A DNA stretch of 64,000 nt from UBA1413 sp964461455 (GTDB lineage Bacteria > Bacteroidota > Bacteroidia > Bacteroidales > Prolixibacteraceae), in NCBI GenBank assembly GCA_964461455.1, contig CAYWUJ010000001.1:1-64000 (forward strand). Reading direction: 5' to 3'. A program made the position numbers and the translations under genes. A model generated the notes under the pieces. It did no database searches. It was not told where the DNA came from and worked only from the letters and a program-made list of their open reading frames with translations. The number at the start of each line of letters is the position of its first letter. Position 1 is the first letter of the stretch. Positions 51,840-61,194 of this stretch are shown one piece after another.

Positions 51840-52259
51840 TTATTCAACAAAATCACGTCTTACGACAAACTTGGTGGTAATGGGCAGTTTCTGTGCTGCC
51901 AGGCGAAGGGCTTCCTTGGCCATGGCGAAGGGAACGCCTTCGGCTTCGATGATAATGCGGCCCGGGGTGACGGGAGCCACGAAAGCTTCGGGGGCCCCTT
52001 TACCCTTCCCCATACGTACTTCGGCAGGCTTCTTGGTAATCGGCTTATCGGGAAAAATCCTGATCCAGATCTGGCCCTGTCGCTGCATATAACGGGTCAC
52101 GGCAACCCTGGCGGCCTCAATCTGGCGCCCGGTGATCCACGCTTCCTCCAATGCCTTGATTCCGAAGGAACCGAAAGCCAGCTGGTTTCCCCGCTGGGCA
52201 TTCCCCTTCATCTTGCCCTTTTGGACTCTCCTGAATTTTACTCTTTTTGGCTGTAACAT
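51840..52259 (-). CDS. rplP: Ribosomal protein uL16
   Basis: 139 residues. Organises the A-site tRNA pocket. MLQPKRVKFRRVQKGKMKGN, FPDKPITKKPAEVRMGKGKG, PGRIIIEAEGVPFAMAKEAL. Standard position after rpsC. Confidence 0.97.
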   Translation of the reverse strand: MLQPKRVKFRRVQKGKMKGNAQRGNQLAFGSFGIKALEEAWITGRQIEAARVAVTRYMQRQGQIWIRIFPDKPITKKPAEVRMGKGKGAPEAFVAPVTPGRIIIEAEGVPFAMAKEALRLAAQKLPITTKFVVRRDFVE

Positions 52260-52287
52260 CTCTTTCTTATTCTAGCGTGTTAACCCC

Positions 52288-53001
52288 CTATTTTCTTCTT
52301 TTCCTGTTACCTCCGCCGCCTTTCGGTGCCCCGTTGCGGCCCGGCTTCGGACTTGCATTGGGCGAAAGATCGGGGACTCCATAAACCATACCCTTGCAAA
52401 TCCACACCTTCACGCCGATGAGCCCGGTTTTGGTCAGGGCTTCACCAAGTGCGTAATCGATGTCGGCTCTCAGCGTATGGAGGGGAGTGCGGCCATCCTT
52501 ATACATCTCCGAACGGGCCATCTCAGCACCGTTCAAACGGCCCGATACCTGCACCTTGATCCCTTCGGCTCCCATACGCATGGTCGAGGCTATGGACATC
52601 TTCACCGCCCTGCGGTATGCCACTTTCCCTTCCACCTGACGGGCTATGTTGTTGGCCACAATGCGGGCATCAAGTTCCGGACGCTTGATCTCAAAAATAT
52701 TGATCTGAACCTCTTTATTGGTGATCTTCTTGAGCTCTTCCTTCAACTTGTCCACTTCCTGGCCTCCCTTACCGATAATAATCCCCGGACGGGAAGTATG
52801 CACGGTAATGGTGATCAGCTTCAGCGTGCGCTCAATGATGATCTTACCAATACTCGCTTTTGCCAGACGTGCATTCAGGTAATCACGGATCTTCTGGTCT
52901 TCCACCAGCTTGTCACCGTAATTATCCCCGCCAAACCAATTGGAATCCCATCCTTTAATGAATCCCAAACGATTGGATATTGGATTTACTTTCTGTCCCA
53001 T
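52288..53001 (-). CDS. rpsC: Ribosomal protein uS3
   Basis: 237 residues. KH domain (TSRPGIIIGKGGQEVDKLKE) and the C-terminal MSIASTMRMGAEGIKVQVSG domain; mRNA entry helicase face. A short GRNGAPKGGGGNRKRRK tail. Confidence 0.97.
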   Translation of the reverse strand: MGQKVNPISNRLGFIKGWDSNWFGGDNYGDKLVEDQKIRDYLNARLAKASIGKIIIERTLKLITITVHTSRPGIIIGKGGQEVDKLKEELKKITNKEVQINIFEIKRPELDARIVANNIARQVEGKVAYRRAVKMSIASTMRMGAEGIKVQVSGRLNGAEMARSEMYKDGRTPLHTLRADIDYALGEALTKTGLIGVKVWICKGMVYGVPDLSPNASPKPGRNGAPKGGGGNRKRRK

Positions 53002-53007
53002 TTACTA

Positions 53008-53424
53008 TCAGTTAAGATTTTCAACAACTTCGTTTTTCCTGTCCACAAAAAGGGTCACGTGGTTCGAACGTTTCCTGATCCGGTGCGCACGACCCTGGGG
53101 TGCCGGTCGCAACCTCTTCAGAATACGTCCTGAATCTACCATGATCCGGCTGACAACCAACGGGGTTTCCTCAATTCGGACCCCCTCGTTCTTCGCCTGC
53201 CAGTTGGCAATAGCCGACATGAGCAGTTTCTCCACCCTGTTCGACGCTTCCTTGGACGAAAATTTCAATACATCTAATGCCTTGTTCACCTCCATACCGC
53301 GGATCAAATCGGCTACAAGCCTCATTTTCCGGGGAGAGGTCGGGCAATTCTTTAAAACAGCAAAATATTGTTGTTTCTTCGCTTCTTTACGCTTTTCAGC
53401 TGATTCTCTTTTTCTGGCACCCAT
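53008..53424 (-). CDS. rplV: Ribosomal protein uL22
   Basis: 138 residues. Exit-tunnel protein. KNCPTSPRKMRLVADLIRGM, then APQGRAHRIRKRSNHVTLFV, the tunnel-loop region. The N-terminal 20 residues are extra-basic. Confidence 0.96.
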   Translation of the reverse strand: MGARKRESAEKRKEAKKQQYFAVLKNCPTSPRKMRLVADLIRGMEVNKALDVLKFSSKEASNRVEKLLMSAIANWQAKNEGVRIEETPLVVSRIMVDSGRILKRLRPAPQGRAHRIRKRSNHVTLFVDRKNEVVENLN

Positions 53425-53461
53425 GGATACTCACTTTTTTAATTACAATCTACAGTTTGCC

Positions 53462-53728
53462 TTATTTCCTGTTACCGGAATGGCCCCTGAAGGTCCGGGT
53501 AGGTGCAAATTCTCCTAAACGATGGCCCACCATGTTCTCGGTGACGTATACGGGGATGAATTTGTTCCCGTTGTGCACCGCAATGGTGTGCCCGACAAAA
53601 TCAGGGGAAATAACGGAAGCCCTGGCCCAGGTCTTGACCACCGACTTCTTGCCGGCATCATTCATCGCCAGAACTTTTTTCTCAAGCTTGAAAGCAATGT
53701 ATGGGCCTTTTTTTAACGAACGACTCAT
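53462..53728 (-). CDS. rpsS: Ribosomal protein uS19
   Basis: 88 residues. Head protein paired with uS13. MSRSLKKGPYIAFKLEKKVL, ISPDFVGHTIAVHNGNKFIP, GHRLGEFAPTRTFRGHSGNR. Confidence 0.97.
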   Translation of the reverse strand: MSRSLKKGPYIAFKLEKKVLAMNDAGKKSVVKTWARASVISPDFVGHTIAVHNGNKFIPVYVTENMVGHRLGEFAPTRTFRGHSGNRK

Positions 53729-53745
53729 GTGTATCTCCTTTAAAA

Positions 53746-54570
53746 TTATTTCTTCCTACGTTCAACGATATACCTGTTGGATGCCTTCTTCGGGGCACGG
53801 GTCTTGTAACCCTTGGCCAGCAACCCCTTGCGGGAACGCGGATGTCCTCCAGAAGCACGGCCTTCACCACCACCCATCGGGTGATCCACCGGGTTCATGG
53901 CCACACCACGCACGCGGGGACGACGTCCCATCCAGCGGTTGCGACCAGCCTTACCCGACTTCTCAAGGTTGTGATCTCCGTTACCGACAATCCCAACGGT
54001 AGCCCTGCAGGTGGTCAACACCATGCGGATTTCGCCCGAGGGCAACTTTAAAGTGACATACTTGCCTTCGCGCGATGTCAACTGAGCATGAGTTCCTGCA
54101 CTACGTGCCATAATGCCTCCCTGGCCAGGCTGAAGTTCAATGTTGTGAACCAGCGTTCCAAGGGGTATTTCAGCTAAAGGAAGGGTATTCCCGATTTCAG
54201 GATCGATGCCCGAACCGCTAACTACCTTCTGGCCTACCTGCAACCCATTGGGCGCCAGAACGTAACGCTTCTCATTGTCTTCATACACCAGAAGAGCAAT
54301 GTTAGCCGTACGGTTGGGATCGTACTGTATCGAATCGACAACCGCGGAAACCCCATCCTTGTTTCTCTTGAAATCAATGATGCGGTATTTCCGCTTATGT
54401 CCCCCACCTATATACCTCATTGTCATGCGGCCCTGGTTATTACGACCACCAGTTCTCCGCAGGGGCTCCAACAATGATTTCTCAGGCGTAGATGCAGTAA
54501 TGGCGTCAAAAGCACTGATAACCTTGTGCCGCTGACCCGGTGATACTGGTTTAATTTTCCTTACTGCCAT
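53746..54570 (-). CDS. rplB: Ribosomal protein uL2
   Basis: 274 residues. Needed for subunit joining and peptidyl transfer. GRNNQGRMTMRYIGGGHKRK, HNIELQPGQGGIMARSAGTH, and the conserved VRGVAMNPVDHPMGGGEGR histidine loop. Confidence 0.98.
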   Translation of the reverse strand: MAVRKIKPVSPGQRHKVISAFDAITASTPEKSLLEPLRRTGGRNNQGRMTMRYIGGGHKRKYRIIDFKRNKDGVSAVVDSIQYDPNRTANIALLVYEDNEKRYVLAPNGLQVGQKVVSGSGIDPEIGNTLPLAEIPLGTLVHNIELQPGQGGIMARSAGTHAQLTSREGKYVTLKLPSGEIRMVLTTCRATVGIVGNGDHNLEKSGKAGRNRWMGRRPRVRGVAMNPVDHPMGGGEGRASGGHPRSRKGLLAKGYKTRAPKKASNRYIVERRKK

Positions 54571-54578
54571 TTCTGTTA

Positions 54579-54869
54579 TTATATATTACTGTAAAAATCA
54601 ATACTATTCCCTTCAGCCAGGGTGATAATCGCCTTCTTGTAGGTCGGCGTCTTTCCCGATATCACTCCTGCCTTGGTAAACCTCGACTTCACTTTCCCAC
54701 CGCAAACCATCGTGTTCACGCTCTCTACCGAAACATTGTAGAGACTCTCCACTGCCTTCTTGATCTGCAGCTTCGTCGCCTTCCTCTGCACCATGAAGCC
54801 GTAACGGTTGTAACGCTCCCCCAGGGCAGTCATCTTTTCGGTCACTATGGGTTTAATCAATATATCCAT
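54579..54869 (-). CDS. rplW: Ribosomal protein uL23
   Basis: 96 residues. Exit-site docking platform for SRP and trigger factor. IKPIVTEKMTALGERYNRYG, FMVQRKATKLQIKKAVESLY. Confidence 0.96.
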   Translation of the reverse strand: MDILIKPIVTEKMTALGERYNRYGFMVQRKATKLQIKKAVESLYNVSVESVNTMVCGGKVKSRFTKAGVISGKTPTYKKAIITLAEGNSIDFYSNI

Positions 54870-54881
54870 TTCGTAATGGTC

Positions 54882-55511
54882 TTAAAGCTTGAATACATCT
54901 TCGATTTTTTCTACCGAACCTTCCAGAATTACAAGAGTTTTGGTATTCAGTATCTGGTAAGTTGTTAGTTCTGAAGCAGTTACAACCGAAACACCCTGTA
55001 AATTTCTGGAGGACAAATATATAGATTTATTTTCTTCCGGTAATACGAAAAGTGACTTTTTATCAGATATTTTCAGGTTTTCCGAAATAGCCACCATCTT
55101 TTGGGTTTTTGGGGTGTCGAGAATGAAATTCTCCAGAATCACAATATCGTTGTCCTGGGCCTTGTGGGCCAGGGCCGACATGCGGGCCAGAAGCTTCACT
55201 TTCTTGTTCAGTTTGAAACTGTAGTTGCGCGGACGGGGTCCGAAGGCACGGCCTCCACCGACGATGGTCGGCGAGGTGATCATCCCTGCACGTGCCGTTC
55301 CGGTACCCTTCTGACGTTTGATCTTCCTGGTACTTCCGGCCACTTCGCCCCTCTCCTTGCTCTTGTGGGTGCCCTGACGCTGATTGGCCATATACTGCTT
55401 TACATCGAGGTAAATGGCATGATCATTGGGCTCAATACCGAAAATCCCGTCATTCAGCATGACTTTCCTTCCGGTTTCTTTTCCTTCTATGTTGAATACA
55501 CTTAATTCCAT
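54882..55511 (-). CDS. rplD: Ribosomal protein uL4
   Basis: 209 residues. Exit-tunnel protein and, in E. coli, regulator of the S10 operon. MANQRQGTHKSKERGEVAGS-type tunnel loop, then GTGTARAGMITSPTIVGGGR. Its ATG overlaps the rplC stop region by 10 bp. Confidence 0.97.
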   Translation of the reverse strand: MELSVFNIEGKETGRKVMLNDGIFGIEPNDHAIYLDVKQYMANQRQGTHKSKERGEVAGSTRKIKRQKGTGTARAGMITSPTIVGGGRAFGPRPRNYSFKLNKKVKLLARMSALAHKAQDNDIVILENFILDTPKTQKMVAISENLKISDKKSLFVLPEENKSIYLSSRNLQGVSVVTASELTTYQILNTKTLVILEGSVEKIEDVFKL

Positions 55512-56131
55512 TGTTTCCGAATTGAGACGTAAGACCCCTTTGCTCCGGGAACTGATCCCTTGAGTATTATCAAATTCTGTTCAGGTATAACCTTGAGTAC
55601 GAGAAGGTTTTCGATGGTCATTCTTTCGCCGCCCATTCGTCCTGCCATACGCAGTCCCTTCATTACCCTTGAAGGCCATGAGGAAGCCCCCAGAGATCCC
55701 GGTGCACGGAGCCGGTTATGCTGACCGTGGGTCGATCCTCCCACTCCAGCAAAACCATGACGGCGTACCACCCCCTGAAAACCTTTTCCCTTGGAGACCC
55801 CTTCCACATCAACGTAATCATTGATATTGAAAATGTCCACATTTATCACATCACCCAGGTTGAAATGTTCCCTGAAGGTGTCTTTGAATTCCACCACCTT
55901 GCGTTTGGGCGTGGTCCCGGCCTTCTTGAAATGCCCGAACTCTGCCTTGTTGGCACTCTTCTCCTTCTTCTCATCGAAGGAGAGTTGCAACGCATGGTAG
56001 CCGTCATTTTCCACGGTCTTTACCTGTGACACGACACAGGGACCGGCTTCAATCACAGTGCATGGGATGTTTTTCCCCTCAACACTGAATACGGATGTCA
56101 TTCCGATTTTTTTTCCAATAATTCCAGCCAT
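55502..56131 (-). CDS. rplC: Ribosomal protein uL3
   Basis: 209 residues. Early 23S assembly protein near the peptidyl transferase centre. MAGIIGKKIGMTSVFSVEGK, KGKGFQGVVRRHGFAGVGGS, RAPGSLGASSWPSRVMKGLR. Confidence 0.97.
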   Translation of the reverse strand: MAGIIGKKIGMTSVFSVEGKNIPCTVIEAGPCVVSQVKTVENDGYHALQLSFDEKKEKSANKAEFGHFKKAGTTPKRKVVEFKDTFREHFNLGDVINVDIFNINDYVDVEGVSKGKGFQGVVRRHGFAGVGGSTHGQHNRLRAPGSLGASSWPSRVMKGLRMAGRMGGERMTIENLLVLKVIPEQNLIILKGSVPGAKGSYVSIRKQWN

Positions 56132-56157
56132 TTTTTACGACTACTTTTTGTTTATAC

Positions 56158-56463
56158 TCACACTTTAATTTCGACCTCGACTCCGCTGGGTAATTCCAGT
56201 TTCATCAGCGCATCGATGGTCTTTGCCGTTGAACTGTAAATGTCGATCAGTCTCTTGTAGGAAGAAAGCTGAAACTGTTCCCTTGATTTTTTGTTCACAA
56301 AGGTCGACCGCAGAACCGTAAATACCCTGCGGTGCGTGGGAAGCGGAATCGGTCCGCTCACCACCGCTCCGGTGGTCTTCACAGTCTTGACGATCTTCTC
56401 AGCCGACTTGTCCACAAGATTGTGGTCGTACGATTGCAGTTTGATCCTGATTTTCTGACTCAT
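56158..56463 (-). CDS. rpsJ: Ribosomal protein uS10
   Basis: 101 residues. Also the NusE antitermination factor. MSQKIRIKLQSYDHNLVDKS, GPIPLPTHRRVFTVLRSTFV. It follows fusA by 20 bp, joining the str and S10 sections. Confidence 0.97.
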   Translation of the reverse strand: MSQKIRIKLQSYDHNLVDKSAEKIVKTVKTTGAVVSGPIPLPTHRRVFTVLRSTFVNKKSREQFQLSSYKRLIDIYSSTAKTIDALMKLELPSGVEVEIKV

Positions 56464-56483
56464 AATGAGAAAATGATTAATTT

Positions 56484-58601
<2,118 letters not shown>

Positions 58602-58653
58602 TCCGCTTTTTTTACTTTATATATAATAGGTTTACCGGAAACAATATCGGCCA

Positions 58654-59130
58654 TTAAAATCTGAAATGGGCGAATGCACGGTTGGCTTCAGCCATACGGT
58701 GAGTATCCTCTTTCTTTTTGTAGGCCCCGCCCTCCTGGTTGTAGGCAGCCACAATCTCCGATGAGAGCTTGTCGGCCATCGACTTCCCGGAACGCTTCCC
58801 GGCATACAAAATCAGGTTTTTGATACTGATGGCCACTTTCCGCTCGTTGCGGATCTCCATCGGAACCTGGAAGTTGGCACCACCAACACGGCGGCTCTTC
58901 ACTTCTACCTGGGGGGTGATATTCTCAAGTGCCTTTTTCCAGACATCCAGAGGAGCCACCTCATCATTCTTCATCCTCTTGGATACCAAATCAAGGGTAT
59001 CATAAAAAATCGTGTAGGCCACTGATTTCTTCCCGTCTTTCATCAGGTCATTCACAAAACGGGTTACCAAAACGTCATTGAACTTGGGATCGGGAAGAAG
59101 ATGTCTCTTCTTCGGTTTTGTTTTTCTCAT
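58654..59130 (-). CDS. rpsG: Ribosomal protein uS7
   Basis: 158 residues. Initiates assembly of the 30S head. MRKTKPKKRHLLPDPKFNDV, FVNDLMKDGKKSVAYTIFYD, KRSGKSMADKLSSEIVAAYN. A 135-bp gap from rpsL precedes it; in E. coli uS7 binds that intergenic mRNA to repress the str operon. Confidence 0.97.
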   Translation of the reverse strand: MRKTKPKKRHLLPDPKFNDVLVTRFVNDLMKDGKKSVAYTIFYDTLDLVSKRMKNDEVAPLDVWKKALENITPQVEVKSRRVGGANFQVPMEIRNERKVAISIKNLILYAGKRSGKSMADKLSSEIVAAYNQEGGAYKKKEDTHRMAEANRAFAHFRF

Positions 59131-59265
59131 TTTTTTGTGTTTTAGTGTTATTTAAATTGGCTGCCCACAGGCGGTGTCTTCAGTGCTTCTCCGGAAGACA
59201 ATTTGAGAGAAGCTGCTTACTCAACCAAACCACTTAGCAATAACTTAAATGAACGTTGTTGATGA
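59131..59265 (-). other. 135-nt rpsL-rpsG intergenic region
   Basis: Unusually long for a superoperon whose other gaps are mostly 2-40 bp. It contains short complementary segments around 59190-59215 (CTTCTCCGGAAGA). Position equals the uS7 autoregulatory site of E. coli. I could not draw a conserved fold by eye. Confidence 0.35.
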
Positions 59266-59673
59266 TTATTTCTTCTTTCCTGCGGCTGCGGGGGCTTTCC
59301 CTGCCTTTGGCCTCTTGGTGCCATACTTTGAACGGCGCTGGGTGCGGCCTTCCACTCCGGCCGTATCCAAGGCACCGCGCACGAGATGGTAACGGACGCC
59401 GGGAAGATCTTTTACCCTGCCGCCGCGTACCAGCACGATGGAGTGTTCCTGAAGATTATGTCCTTCACCGGGAATGTAAGCATTCACTTCCTTGCCGTTA
59501 GTCAGACGAACCCTGGCCACCTTGCGCATGGCCGAATTCGGCTTTTTCGGCGTGGTAGTGTAAACACGCACACATACCCCACGACGCTGAGGACATGAAT
59601 CCAAAGCCGGAGATTTGCTCTTCTCGACTTTACTTTGTCTTCCTTTTCTCACTAACTGTTGAATCGTTGGCAT
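59266..59673 (-). CDS. rpsL: Ribosomal protein uS12
   Basis: 135 residues. Decoding-centre protein. The streptomycin-relevant lysines are wild type in TTTPKKPNSAMRKVARVRLT and VRGGRVKDLPGVRYHLVRG. First gene of the superoperon, preceded by two promoters. Confidence 0.97.
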   Translation of the reverse strand: MPTIQQLVRKGRQSKVEKSKSPALDSCPQRRGVCVRVYTTTPKKPNSAMRKVARVRLTNGKEVNAYIPGEGHNLQEHSIVLVRGGRVKDLPGVRYHLVRGALDTAGVEGRTQRRSKYGTKRPKAGKAPAAAGKKK

Positions 59674-59719
59674 AAATACCTGTTTTTATCTACGTTAATA
59701 ATTTGAAAAAAATGGACTG

Positions 59720-59748
59720 CAAAAGTATGGATAATTCTTGAAATCCAA
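59720..59748 (-). promoter_or_regulatory. Proximal promoter of the ribosomal superoperon
   Basis: Minus strand: TTG (-33, 59748-59746), 18-nt spacer, TACTTTTG (-7, 59727-59720). The rpsL ATG is about 46 nt downstream. Confidence 0.6.
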
Positions 59749-59793
59749 TGGTTTTCGGGAATAAAATCAACTATTTCCTCCGAAAATGGCACG

Positions 59794-59823
59794 CAAAAGT
59801 ACTAATTTTCAGTTAAGGACAAA
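59794..59823 (-). promoter_or_regulatory. Distal promoter of the ribosomal superoperon
   Basis: Minus strand: TTTG (59823-59820), 18-nt spacer, TACTTTTG (59801-59794). Same -7 sequence and spacing as the proximal promoter, 74 bp upstream of it. Confidence 0.6.
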
Positions 59824-59889
59824 TTGAATCACAAAAAAAAGGGAAAGTAAAGGGGTGCTTTTTACGATGAAGCATCAATAGGTTAACAT

Positions 59890-61194
59890 TCACCTGGTGG
59901 CCAGGGAAACCAGGGGGGCCGTCAGGCGTGCCAGGAGGCTCCGGTCATGGGTGATCACCCGTGCGTCTCCGCTCATCCCGGGGCCGGCCGGAAGCTGCCT
60001 GCCGGTATCGGTCGTTAATCCCTGGTCAAGGGTAACCCAGGCGACATAATGTGGCCCGTCGGCCGGGGCCGCAGGAACCAGCGATATCCTGGCGACCTTT
60101 CCCCTGAGCATCCCGTATTCGGGGGCAGGGAAATTTTCCAGACTGATCCTGACCGCCTGTCCAGGCACCACCTTTCCTGACCGGGCCACGGGAAGCAGCA
60201 TCCTGCCCATGACCTCTTCACCTTGCGCCGGCACCACGGCAAAGACCGCATCCCCGGTCCTCACCTCCTGAAGTTCACTCCACACCCCGGTGAAGGTTAC
60301 CCTTCCGTCGGCGGGACTCCTGAGCAGATGATGGTATTCCCACTCCTCCAGGGCATTGCGCAGAATTCCCGCGGTTTCGATGACGGCAGCCCTGAGCCTC
60401 TCCTGCTGTTCCCCCTCCTGGCTCTTCGTCTCTGTCATCAGCCGGTGAACTCCCGAGAGTTTCATCTCGGCCTCGGCCAGGGAAGCCACGGCAGCCCGGT
60501 GACGCGATTCATGGTCCAAAAATTCGGCACGTGACTTTTCCAGCTCAATTTCCGAAATGGTCTTTACGCGGAAGAGCGAGGAATCGCGGTTAAGCTGCTT
60601 ACGGCTGATGGCCACCCGGTCGCCGAGGATCTCCACCTGTCGCTCCAGGTGATGTCGGTATTTTTCGAGTCCCGCCGATTCCACTCTCAGGGAAGTCCCC
60701 TTTTCCGCCAGCAGGTTATGGGTCGATACGTTATTGTATTCCCTCAGCGCGGCCATGAAGGCTGCAAAGGCCGCCCGGGCGTCTCCCAGCCGTAACTCCC
60801 CGTGATCCCTGAGTTCGGCCAGAGATCCGTCACCTGCAGCCGGGGATTCATGGCTCACCAGCCACTCGCCGAGAAAGAAGATATCTTCGGGAGATGCCGC
60901 ACTGGCGATGATACCCAGCAGATCTCCCTTTTTGACCTCCTGCTGGTCGGTGACCGGAAGGTCTCGCAGAAACCCCGTAGTGCGGGCATGCACGGTGACC
61001 GGAGGGGACGGGGATACCAGGGCTACTGGTGCTGTGATCACATCGGGGTACCTGATGAGCCAGGCCAGAAGAAGCAACAGCAGGAAAAAAACCGCCACAA
61101 GAAGGCTACCCCGCCGTATCAGCCACCCCGGGGGAGCTTCCAGCACCTCCCGGGCTTCCTCACTCCTGAAACCGTGCAACACCCTCTTTTCCAT
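59890..61194 (-). CDS. HlyD-family secretion adaptor
   Basis: 434 residues from the ATG at 61194, which overlaps the exporter stop as TGATG. One membrane helix (about 30-48, LLVAVFFLLLLLLAWLI), a biotinyl-lipoyl-like segment split around a long coiled-coil hairpin (about 120-265, with HRAAVASLAEAEMKLSGVHR), and a C-terminal beta-barrel (GQAVRISLENFPAPEYGMLR). It is the periplasmic adaptor of the C39 exporter upstream. No TolC-type gene is present in the window. Confidence 0.88.
   Translation of the reverse strand: MEKRVLHGFRSEEAREVLEAPPGWLIRRGSLLVAVFFLLLLLLAWLIRYPDVITAPVALVSPSPPVTVHARTTGFLRDLPVTDQQEVKKGDLLGIIASAASPEDIFFLGEWLVSHESPAAGDGSLAELRDHGELRLGDARAAFAAFMAALREYNNVSTHNLLAEKGTSLRVESAGLEKYRHHLERQVEILGDRVAISRKQLNRDSSLFRVKTISEIELEKSRAEFLDHESRHRAAVASLAEAEMKLSGVHRLMTETKSQEGEQQERLRAAVIETAGILRNALEEWEYHHLLRSPADGRVTFTGVWSELQEVRTGDAVFAVVPAQGEEVMGRMLLPVARSGKVVPGQAVRISLENFPAPEYGMLRGKVARISLVPAAPADGPHYVAWVTLDQGLTTDTGRQLPAGPGMSGDARVITHDRSLLARLTAPLVSLATR

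Noticed and set aside
59674..59889. Double-glycine precursor peptide next to the C39 exporter
   Set aside because: The gap holds two promoters. No small frame with a leader and GG site was found here or at 63411-63576.
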